Source: Pelargonium tetragonum (lineage: Eukaryota > Streptophyta > Magnoliopsida > Geraniales > Geraniaceae). From it: a stretch of 63,439 nucleotides of DNA. This document shows, one piece after another, positions 28,961 to 38,840 of this stretch. Under the pieces are notes generated by a model that was not told the DNA's origin, ran no database searches, and worked only from the letters and a program-made list of their open reading frames with translations. A program made the position numbers and the translations under genes. Positions within the stretch are counted from its first letter, which is position 1. The number at the start of each line of letters is the position of its first letter. The DNA is taken from positions 1 to 63,439 of the forward strand of contig JAYMTL010000118.1 in assembly GCA_036897445.1 (NCBI GenBank), in the 5' to 3' direction.

Positions 28961-30400
28961 CCTAAGCAAAAAAAAAGAATACAAAGAGCTCGCTTTGAGA
29001 GCTATAATTAAGAAATATAGTTATAAAAACCTGTAAGGGAATATTCTTATATCTGGTTTTTTACAAAAAAGGTATTACACTTTTAGATCGGAAAACAAGA
29101 AGGAAAGCTCTTACAACAAAGAAAAAACTTTTCATTCAAGAATAACTTGTGAAACTCCTACCGAAATACTAAAAGAGTTTCAGTTTCTTTATCAGGAACT
29201 GAGACTTTTGTGTCTCTAAACTGGGAATTTAGAAGCAGGTACTCCTCATTCCATTAGTTTATCAAAAGCAAAACCTTTCTTTAATTAAAATGAATTTCTT
29301 CTACTTAATACAGGACCTTTCAAGCTAAAAATGACTTAGTTAAAACATTAAAAAAAGCAAGCCTAATCCTTATAGAAGTGTTTTCTTACCTGTTAAGATA
29401 CCTTTGTGTAAGGTGATGGTTGTACATTTAACCCAGAAAGGATTTACCCTACTTTTATTTTAGTTACAGAATCCCTAAAAAAACCCCTTGTCGAAAGGGA
29501 GAAAGACTAACTATTCCTTCACCATCTAAATATCCAGAACCCGGAATCCTAAAAAGCAACGCACTAAAAAGAACTTTCACTTTTTCTAACTAAGCAGACG
29601 GGTACTAAGACTCTCTTCGGGGTTTTGCCAGTTCGTAATATCTAAATCTTCGGTAGTATCCCACCTTTCTGTTACAAAGACCCCGTCCATTCTTAAAGTA
29701 TTCTGTAGGCAAAGCAAGAGGGCTTCTAGACTTCATTTCTTCCTTTCCCTGACTACCAGTATTACCTATATAAAATCGAAATTCTCAAATTAGAGTGTAC
29801 TCGTAAGTTTGTATTTTTATGCTTATTACAGATTAGTGAGGGAGCCCTCGAACTCTAATTAGGTTTTTGTTTTGGTTCTTTTTTCTTCAAATTTCAGAGC
29901 ATCTATTCAACTTTTTAGAGTACAACAGGATTTATTAAAAAAAAACACGCAGTAAAAGCCCTATAATTTCTGCCTGGGTACAGGACTCCCTATAACCGGA
30001 AAAAGAATCCCTTGGTGCAGATCGAGTAGATTTAGGAAGCCGCCCCTTACTAACCTATTTTTGAAAAGCCAAAATATAGAGTTTCTTTCATTTTATAGGA
30101 AGACTCTAGATATTCTAAGCCTTCTTTCTCTTTCAAAGTGCCTTGGGGATTCCGTAATTCAGATGATATAGGAGACATAAAAAAAGAATAGATATATATA
30201 TCTATTTTCTTTTTTATACAACCCGTAGAAAGAATTCGACTCAAATTAATCCGTAAATGTCACTAACTAAAACTAAAAACTCTTAGCAGAAACAATCGCG
30301 CATCAATTGGGTTGTCATAACCAGGTAACCTAAAAAAGAAAGGGCCTAGTCTGAAGTCTATGAATATAGTAAAAAGGCTCTACTCTAATTCTAAACTAAA
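28961..30400. other. Gene-free, islet-rich region with one long palindrome
   Basis: No gene recognised. A/T-rich spacer with G/C clusters. The notable element is the palindrome at 30179-30216. Confidence 0.5.
30179..30216. repeat. Long A/T-rich palindrome
   Basis: The central 20 bp (30187-30206) are a perfect palindrome built on TATATATA flanked by AATAGA and TCTATT. Beyond a two-base bulge the arms continue as AAAAAAG on the left and CTTTTTT on the right. The whole could extrude as a hairpin with about 17 bp of stem. Confidence 0.75.
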
Positions 30401-30870
30401 TAGGCAAGTCCTCTTTGTAGCCCTCGTAGTTACTGCAGCCTTAGTCTTACAGAGTTGGAGATTAGAAGCTTAGTAGTACTAGATAAAATAAAGTAGGACT
30501 TCAATTTCTTTTAGTTTACTAGATGGGGGGATTTTATAGATACTCTAACTTTGTTTTTGACTTACTAGATCTAAAGAAAGCACAAGTCAAATATATCCAA
30601 AGTATATCGGATTTTCCAGCTTCTAGGAAAGAATTTGGGTATCCAGAGTAAGAATACTAGTGAAGGGTACCAAAGTAATAAGTTCTTTACTTTAGTTAGG
30701 TAAAGTAAACAAAGGCTTAAAGTAATGAGTTTCCAGTAAATGAACTTAAGTTTAAGTTGCTAGTCAAAGTTTCCTCGGATAAAAATCACTGTAAAGCTAA
30801 AGGGATTTCTTTGATTTTTAGTAAAGAGAAATAAAGAATGAACTAAACTAAATTTCTTGTTTTTTGTTTC
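30401..30870. other. Gene-free, islet-poor block with G-rich top strand
   Basis: No gene recognised. Mild G excess (12 G to 6 C at 30661-30720) and few G/C clusters. Confidence 0.4.
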
Positions 30871-33800
30871 TGACCTCTCATATTCATATTTTGTTGCCAG
30901 TCCCGTATAAGGAAACAAAGTTATATTAGTTTATAAGTTAAGCCAGTCTACTGAAAATGAAAGATTCTAAAGTAACTGGAGCCCTTTTTTTTTTATTTTA
31001 ACTATTTTATTTGAAATGTATAAAGTTTTTACGAACTAACTCTTTTTATGCCTTTTCGGGGAAGACTTGTATAGTATCCTTTATTACTGAATTTTACGCT
31101 AAAGTCGGTTTACAGTACCTAAGAAAGATAATAAAAGAGTAGATATAAGGAGTTTATCCGCATTGCTTACATATTTTTGCTAGCCTTGTGGAATAGGAAA
31201 AGGAAGCTTATAACTTAAGAATATAAGTCTTTCTTTTATTTATAATAAGAGGAATAAGGAAGGAAAATTTCCTAAAAAATAGGGCATTTCTTGAATCTTA
31301 GATAAAATTTCCGATGCTAAGAGGCAAATAACTCCGGTTTTCCTGCGCAGTTTATTCAAGGCGCCCCCCCTACAAAATTGAAATACATTTTTACCATAAA
31401 CCCTTGAGTCTCAATAGGTATACACGGGAAGCCCTGAAATTAGTGTAAGAGTTTCCTTATCTTTAAATTAAGCCTCTCTTAGTTTTCATTTTAATGAAAA
31501 GTCCTTGAAGAAAAGAAAGATAAACCCAGCGAGGGAGGAAGCGAAGTTAAGGAAATCGACAGGATACCTCTATTCCGTATATAGTGGGTCTGAGCTTTCT
31601 TGTAAAAAATGAGGTTTCATTTTTGTGCTTTCATTTAACCAAAATCGAGTTTAAGAAGGTAAAGCTCTTAAGAGGAAAGGTTTTACATAAAAGTCTTCTC
31701 TATACTATACTTTTTTTAATAATATTTTAGATATTAAGGAGATGATGGGAGGATTTTTGTCTACTGGTTGTTTTGTTCCCTTTTGTTATAGTAAACCTAG
31801 AGAGTCATTTTACTTTTGACATATAGTACAAAACTGCTGAAACCTGCTTTATAACGAGAGCGATCAAATCAACTCGGTGTTTTAAGCTCTTTATAAAAAG
31901 AAGCATTCTGGTAATAAGGTTAATTGGATCCGTTACCAAACCGGGTACTTGTTTATACTAGACTTCTTTCATTATGTCGAGGTATAGAATTCTTTTCATA
32001 TTCAACTTCCCGTGTTAAAGAATACAGTGAGTGACTTAAAATGAGACCGGCTTTTTAAGGCTATATAACTAAGCAGTGAATATTAGTAACTAGGGATCCA
32101 CAGGGCCCCTCTTGATAGAAAGAAAAGCTCGATGACATGCATTCTAAGGGTATTCTTTAGCATAAATTAGGAGCTTTTAAAGAGTCTAGTAAAGTATAGA
32201 AGTCCGCTTTTTTAGTTTGTTTTGTAAAACCCCTTTTATGTCAAATAAGGTCTAAAAGTAAGCATAAGGGGAGGGGAGTCAAACTTGTATACTTGTATAA
32301 GATAAATAAGCTGTAACAAACCTAACTAAATAGAGAAAGACCCGGGTTTTAGATAAGGATTTCTGAGACCTAACAGGATAAAGAAAAGGGTTCCTTTTTG
32401 ATGAATACAAGAAGACTCTATAAGGGATTTCTTATTTCCCTTTTAAACTTCCTAACTAGACTTAAAGCAAAGGGAGCTTGAACCTATTACTTTTTTTAGT
32501 CTATGACTGGAGTTACCCCAAAATTCTGTACCTCAAGGATTCTTTTGTACTTTTTTGGAAAAAGCCCTATTCGTAGAAGTTTTATTGGCAATTACAATTA
32601 AGAATAGAGGGCCCCGGGTCTTTCGTTCGTATAGTTAAGGGACTTTCTAATTACTTGCTATATTATAGAAACTTTTTACAGTAATTCTTAGACTTTAGTA
32701 GGAACTTTTAATATGAAATTAAAGAACTAGAGTTATGTGTATACTATTTATAATTTATAGAACAAAACTGAGAAAATTTTTTTGGGGAATATTATGAAGT
32801 TCTTAAGCTTCGGTATCCGAATCCTGTCAAGTAAAAGTGTCCTAAACCCAGCTCTTACCTTATTCGAACAGTACGTAAGTGGAATGGGATACTCTTAGCG
32901 AATTTTTTGCTTAGAATTTGAGGAAAACCCCGGAAATCCGATAATAAAACAGGGATAAAAGTCTAAAGCAGAGCTAGTAAAAGCAAGGGACTCGGTGCTA
33001 AACTTACTCATTTGATATGATATATGGAGCTGTCTAAAAGAATCTAAATAATAAAGAAGCATTACAAGAGGGTTAGTCCGGAAATTAAAGCACAAGAGTT
33101 CAAACCTATGTCATAGTGAAAATCCCCTTTTGATAAGCTAAATAAAAAAAAAAAGATTCCGCTCTATCTGACCACTTCTTCTACAGGGAAAGCAGCACCT
33201 AAAAATCTACTCGCTATGCCTCATCCTAAAAACCCGGAATTTCTTGGGGGTATCTTGGCCAGATCATTCTAAGGGCTTTTGGGGCGTATCAACTCATCGA
33301 TATTTATACCTTTGTATTTGTAATAAGATACTCTAAATCGGGGAATTGCTCATAAACCCACTCTTGCTTCCCAAACTTTTTGGGTTACCCTGTTCTTAAC
33401 TTATTTGTAACACAAATTCTTAGATTAACGACTCGGCTAAAGAACTAAAATTGACATTATTTACGCTTTCATTCCAACTTATAAATGCTGTATTAGACTT
33501 TCTCTAGATTTTGACTATAGGAACTTAACACTACCGTACGAGAAAAAGAAGCGAACTCCCTTCTTATTTAAGAGCAAAACTTTCCTTTTAGAAACCCTAC
33601 TTTCTTTATAACTCTATATTCTATTTGCACTATTAAAAAGGAGCTCTTATCCTTTTTTATATTATAAAAGAAACCCCTGAATTTTAAGGAAGATTTTTAT
33701 TTATCCCTACATTGTGCCCGCAAAGGCTCTTTTCTTGATTCAAGGCAACCCCTCTGATTAGGCCTGTCGAACAAGTAAGAAAAGGGCTCTTCTTTTATCG

Positions 33801-34424
33801 GGGGTACCCCGTGTTTAACTCCATAAAATAATAAGAAGTATCCGACTTTATTCCTACTCGCCGCGGTCCTCTAAATTCTAAAGAAAGGGGGTCTTAAATT
33901 AAAAAGAGTGGAGGATTCCTATTATAAATTGTAAATACATTAACTCTTCTAAAGTAGCACTAAAGCTTCCATATACACTTCTGCAATAAATTTTATTATG
34001 ATTCTTCCCAAACTTTGATTTAGAAATACCGTGCTTTTCCAAGGCGAGATGCCTATTCTGGCGGTTTACCAGACCTATTAACTAAAAAGTGCTTTGTGTC
34101 CTAAACCAGAAACAAAGATTCCTTTTTAGACTTCCTTGTCAAAACTTTTATAGCCTTTATAGCATCCTTAAAAAGTACTTGCTGGGTATTTCTAATTTCA
34201 AATTAGGAGCTTAAAATCTTATGATATGCCGAGAAATCTTGAATTATACAAAAGGGCCTCCCCGTTTAAGCATATATTCTGTACTTTAGACATTAGTGGT
34301 TAGTTTTTAAGGATTCAAATTCTTTTGGGCAGGGAGTTTTTAAATCACTTATATAGTTGTGATCCTACCGAATTCAATAAATAGATTATAGGAATGCTTT
34401 AGTATGGAGTACGCTTAGTTGCCT
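30871..34424. other. Gene-free, islet-rich region upstream of the tRNA pair
   Basis: No gene recognised, including no trnC just upstream of the tRNA-Asn. Perfect small inverted repeats lie at 32384-32398 (AAAAGG-GTT-CCTTTT) and 33799-33811 (CGGGG-GTA-CCCCG). A 15-bp palindrome lies at 34192-34206, about 220 bp before the tRNA-Asn. No promoter motif could be singled out. Confidence 0.5.
34192..34206. repeat. 15-bp palindrome upstream of the tRNA pair
   Basis: CTAATTT-C-AAATTAG, seven-base arms around a single C. Confidence 0.85.
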
Positions 34425-34496
34425 TCCTCAATAGCTCAGGCGTAGAGCGCTCGGCTGTTAACCGAGTGGCCGTAGGTTTAAATCCTACTTAGGAAG
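34425..34496 (+). tRNA. trnN-GUU: tRNA-Asn (GUU), plastid-derived type, divergent or decaying
   Basis: A 72-nt cloverleaf that delivers asparagine in mitochondrial translation, if functional. The D stem GCTC/GAGC is intact (34434-34437 and 34445-34448). The anticodon stem CTCGG/CCGAG is perfect, around loop CTGTTAA with anticodon GTT at 34457-34459. The T stem GTAGG/CCTAC is perfect (34472-34476, 34484-34488) and the discriminator is G. The sequence is close to plastid tRNA-Asn as recalled, the form that replaced the native gene in many seed-plant mitochondria. About ten positions differ. Two are a compensatory pair at the base of the anticodon stem. Others are less benign: the T loop reads TTTAAAT instead of TTCGAAT, the D loop reads AGGCGTA instead of AGTGGTA, and the acceptor stem has C.A mismatches at 2:71 and 5:68. 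Shifting the acceptor by one base (34424-34430) gives six of seven pairs but three bases before the D arm. Identity is confident; function is not. Confidence 0.88.
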
Positions 34497-34530
34497 AAAG
34501 TCAAATTCTTTAGTCATTTTCTCTATCAAA

Positions 34531-34613
34531 GGGAGTGTGGCTGAGCGGTCAAAAGCGACAGACTGTAAATTTGTTGAAGGTTTTCTACGCAGGTTCGAGT
34601 CCTGCCTCTCCCA
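34531..34613 (+). tRNA. trnY-GUA: tRNA-Tyr (GUA), native mitochondrial type
   Basis: An 83-nt class II tRNA with a long variable arm, which carries tyrosine in mitochondrial translation. The acceptor 5' strand GGGAGTG pairs with CTCTCCC (34606-34612), with one T.T mismatch at 6:67 where an A-T pair is usual. The anticodon stem ACAGA/TTTGT holds with one G.T wobble, around loop CTGTAAA with anticodon GTA at 34565-34567. The T stem GCAGG/CCTGC is perfect around loop TTCGAGT, and the discriminator is A. The sequence differs at only a handful of positions from the common plant mitochondrial tRNA-Tyr as recalled, much less than its neighbour. It starts 34 bp after the tRNA-Asn on the same strand. 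In many angiosperms this pair lies between trnC and the trans-spliced nad2 exons; neither is recognisable here. Confidence 0.93.
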
Positions 34614-37600
34614 AGTGGATAATCTTTTTTAATCAAGTATACAGGCTTTTTAAAGAACTGCGCAAAAAAAGGTAGAAATTTCTGTCATAAGAAATCTGTT
34701 AACCTTTTTGGATTGGAGAGTAACCCGTAGCTAGATTGAGCAAAGCACCTGTCTAACTTTTTCCAAGGACCTCCTTCCTTCTTTTAGGATCCGTACGAGT
34801 CTTTGACTCTATTTCCATTACTTTTGATTAGACATTCTATTTAGTTTCTTATGTATAAAGAACTTATAGCGGGGACTGAAGACTCCTATAAACTATAAAC
34901 CCGGATTTGAGCAGTCTCTAATTCTGGTCTTAACGTTTTAAAATAAGTTCAAAAAGAAGGAAAGTCAGAGTCTTATTCCCCCTCCCCTATTCGAGTTTTT
35001 ATGGTTATACGGAATGTCCGTGAATAAGAAAACCTCTACAAAATACAAAAGGTTATAAGCAGATTTAAGTTCGAAGCGATTTCACAAGAAACCCTGCTTG
35101 GGTAAGGGAAAGATCCCGGTCGTGGGTGGTAAGACTCCCTACATACATAACTAAAAAATCTCTCTAAAATTCTAATCTTGATGTTAAAATTACCTAGAGT
35201 ATTCCTCGCTGAGTTATGGCTTAAACTTCACTCCCTCTTAGTAGAATACACAAGGACCCAAAAATCCTCTTATTTATTTGTTGCCTAGGTTTTAAAGTGG
35301 GAGTTTGTAAGTTTTTGTAATTAGAATATTTGATGACTTGATGACAAGAGCTTAAAAAAAAATATCAAAGTGTCTCTATTGGGTGATTAAAAATTCGTGT
35401 AAGTTTCCTAGTAAATTTAGGAGGTGCAGTTTTAAGGGATTTAAGGATAGACTTAGACTCCTTTTTATTCTGTAATTTGTTTCATTCGTCAAAAAAGTTT
35501 AGTTCTGTTTCATTTAATGATAAATGAAATTTTCTAGAGTACTTATAAGACGGATCTCTATATCTAGCCATTATCGACTGCTTTTCAAATCAACTAAAAT
35601 CAAACTTCTTTAGCTCTAGAGTCTTCTCCTATTCCTTTACTTTAATAATCAGAATACAAAGGGGGCGACTACATACAAGTGAAGGAATCCCCTGATATAC
35701 CTTGTACAGTAGCTCCGAGCAACCCTTACATAATACACGATAGCTACTCTAACTGAAATTTCGGGAATAGAAGAATTTAGTCCGCAAAAATCTTATATGA
35801 TACTAGAATGAGGATCAACTGCGAAGTACTTCTTAAGTAAAAACCCAGCTATAACACAAGCAAAAGAAGCTGAAGGTTAGTCTATAATAATCAGCTCCAA
35901 GCGAACCCGGGTTGCAAATCACTTAACCGGAGCCCCTTCACGGCGGGTTTCGAGCATTTCAACTGAAACCATTTACTCTGTTAGTGTTTCGCTAAAGTAA
36001 CCTAAAAGGATACTCTTTTATATCCTATTGTATGTAGAAATGAATACTACCTCCTGAGCTTTCTTATATTCAATCAGGTATACTCGAGTGCCCAGCGATC
36101 AACTATCCGTGAAATGAAATTCATTCAAATCGAGAGGACTTCATCACTAACCTATAAAACTAAAATAAAAATGAAGGGTCAAATTGAAAGCAATAAAATA
36201 AGAAATTCAAGAAACAAAAAGGATTCAAACTTTAAGAGTGGTTTATATCTCACAATCGGAAACCAAAATTTTATTCCCGGGTCCGTTGATTAAAATCCTA
36301 TTAAAAGACAATGCTTAAGCTCTTTCCTTTTTTCTTTCTAAAGATCCCTTTAAATAACCAATCTTATATAAATCCTTTTACTGGGTAACCCCTTCTGGGT
36401 TAATTGGGTTCAAAAAAGAGAGGGTACCATACAACAAAAGACTAAAGGAAGACTTTGTCAAAACTTGTTATTAGGATCTCTCTTAGTAGTTCTTGGGTTA
36501 AATCCCAGAATACTTCTAGGCACTCCGCTCCTATTAGTGGTTTTTCAAGCGGTACCTTTTCTTTCTATTTCTCTCATGACAGGATTCACCCTTATATACC
36601 AACCAAGAAATGCCTTTTGATTATAAACTTCTTTTTTTTTTTGAGTAGCTTTTAGAAAACTCTGGGCCAAAACTCATCTATCGAATTCCCGTAAACTGCA
36701 TTCGGAACTCTCGATAAACTTTTTTATAACATAAAGAGTAAAAAATCTAGGACACGTCTAAGTAATTGTCCATTAAAAGTTTGATATTAAGTTAAGAAAG
36801 AGAACTCCGGGAAGGGTTGCTATGTAAAATATAAGCTCCTAGTTGTTAAAAAATCTTTCCTCCTATCCCCGGGCTTTCTTAGCATATGCGTAAGACTATA
36901 AAAAACAATGTAGCACTGAGTTTCCTAATAGGACCCTACACGGGTTTAGAAAAAGAGATTTCCCTTTTTACGGGAGATAGTAAAAAAGCGATTTAGATAA
37001 CACAAGTAACAGGATTAGACAAAAAACTTTTTAGGAATGCTTCCTTAGTAGTACACTGTACTCTATATGTACGATGCAGTTTGTCAGTTGTAAAGAACTG
37101 CTATATAATTTATAAGCTAAGTTGGGTACAGCGTTTATTCCCTCAAATAAAAAAAGCTTGAGTTCTTTCTTTACGAGCAAAACGTAGGTCCCGAAGTCTA
37201 ATAATCAATAGAGGGTTCTTTTGAGCTACAACATTCTTTGACTTTTGAAATGTCCTTGGAATCTTAGAGACTGAACTTGTCAATAAACAAACATTGGGTG
37301 TCAGAATTTGATACAAACTCATAGAGTAAACCAAAAGCCACTAAAAGATAGAAGAGTAAGAAAGTAAGTACGGAGACTTTCTATTGACAAGAGCAGACTT
37401 TTGCCATCCGTGCGTCCTTTTAGAAAGAGTACTAATAGGATCTATAATTAGAGTGTAATGCTTCCAGCAGATAAGATAAAAGACGCAAACCAACTGACTG
37501 CCACTTGAGACTGTACTTTCTTAGAGGGAGTCTCGATTGAAACTCTATGAGGATCAATCAAAAAGGAGTATCCCTTTGTGTTGAGTATGATTCCTCGTAT

Positions 37601-37817
37601 AGAATTCCATAGGAGAATCTTGCGCAGGGGTAATCCTAGCTTGTTAGAAATTATATACACTAAAAGAATTGAGATACTTGTGCAAGAGGTTCTACTGAAA
37701 GTACGTATGAGACCCGGGCGAGCGCCCTCCTTAGGTAGCGAAACTCAAGATTCACTCGGCTGGGTAATAATAGGATAGGGTAGCTCTTCTCTTTCTAGGC
37801 GGCAGGGCTAAAAGAAA
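34614..37817. other. Gene-free, islet-rich region downstream of the tRNA pair
   Basis: No gene recognised; in particular, nad2 exon sequence was looked for after the tRNA-Tyr and not seen. It contains a hairpin at 35508-35529 and an all-G/C stem GGGCG-AG-CGCCC at 37716-37727. Confidence 0.5.
35508..35529. repeat. 9-bp hairpin with 4-base loop
   Basis: TTTCATTTA and TAAATGAAA flank loop ATGA. The left arm and loop belong to a 16-bp word, CTGTTTCATTTAATGA (35505-35520), that recurs at 40370-40385, where the right arm is absent. Confidence 0.85.
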
Positions 37818-37919
37818 GGGAGGTAAGATTTATCTTTCATGGGCTTACTCATGACATGACAAGGGACAGGGAGGTAAGATTTATCTTTCATGGGCTTACT
37901 CATGACATGACAAGGGACT
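37818..37919 (+). repeat. 51-bp tandem duplication, two copies
   Basis: Two head-to-tail 51-bp units, 37818-37868 and 37869-37919. They begin GGGAGGTAAG and end AAGGGACA and AAGGGACT, so they differ only at the last base. Near-identity suggests a recent event. No further copy was seen. The duplication abuts an islet-poor block and a tRNA-like relic. Confidence 0.97.
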
Positions 37920-38840
37920 TGGTATTCTTATCCCTTTCTTGTACTAGAAGGGACTTGAACTCGTGTCTTTCCGGAATTAAGTTGTTTTAACGGATAATGA
38001 GTCTCAACTTGAGAGATAGCTTGTATCTCAAATTCCTATGCTTTCAAGATTCTTTTGTTCTTCTTTTCTTTATATAATAGATTTCAAGCTTGAACTCTTA
38101 CTACTAACTAAGATTTTGGTATCCAGAAGTAAAGGGACTCATAAGTCTAATAAGTAAACTTGGGTTTTCCCTATTGTTGAAGTGTTCTAGGACCTAAAAG
38201 TAAGAAGTTAAGGAATTTTTCATTCTAATCAGGAGTAATTTCTCACTTTTTCGGAAGGTGTAAAGTAAAAGGGTAGCGTAGCTTTTAAGGAAGAGTTTTG
38301 TGTTTCCTTTTTTCTAGGTTTTCAAATCCGATCCGAGTAGTAAAAAAATAGGGTTAGGTAATAAAAGAATGAAAATGAATAGAGAATCAAGTATTAAGTA
38401 AATCTACTAAGAAATGTCAATTTTGAAAGATTTATGCTTAAGTAAAAGTAATTATGAGCTACAAAAGGTCTAGGTATTCAAAGTGTTATGAGTATGAAAT
38501 GTCTAGCTAATAAGAGCTAGTTAGTGGACATAAGAAAACAAGTAAGACTAAAGTGAGAGGTCTTCCGGGTATAGCTAAGCTCTGAATAATTTTTTGGTTA
38601 TCAAGCCAACCAAATAGGGCCTGTAAGACAGGTATGATACAGAGTAAGAAGTATAAAAGTCAGAGCATGTTCAGTGTTTCTAGGTAGTATTTAAATACAG
38701 GTATAAGTTTACTTATAGGAAACCGAGTAATAGTAATAATAAAAATAGAAGAACAAAGTAAATGGAAAGGGTTACCTTTGTTAGTGCTGCTTTCCAGCTA
38801 TCAGTTAATTAAAGACATTAGGGAAAGTGAAGCCGAAGTC
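37920..38840. other. Gene-free, islet-poor block with G-rich top strand
   Basis: No gene recognised. Strong bias: 12 G to 1 C at 38341-38400. It begins directly after the 51-bp duplication and includes a minus-strand tRNA-like stretch at about 37941-38021. Confidence 0.5.
37941..38021 (-). pseudogene. Possible tRNA relic, leucine-like
   Basis: On the minus strand the T-loop word GTTCAAGTCCCTTCTAG (around 37953-37959) and an anticodon-arm-like stretch GACTCATTATCCGTT resemble parts of plastid tRNA-Leu(UAA) as recalled. The spacing between them would suit a class II variable arm. The anticodon stem does not pair beyond two bases and no acceptor stem forms. It is either a decayed tRNA or chance similarity. 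Confidence 0.25.

Noticed and set aside
34614-37817. Search for nad2 exons downstream of tRNA-Tyr
   Set aside because: No recognisable exon, intron boundary or domain V sequence in the 3.2 kb after the tRNA.
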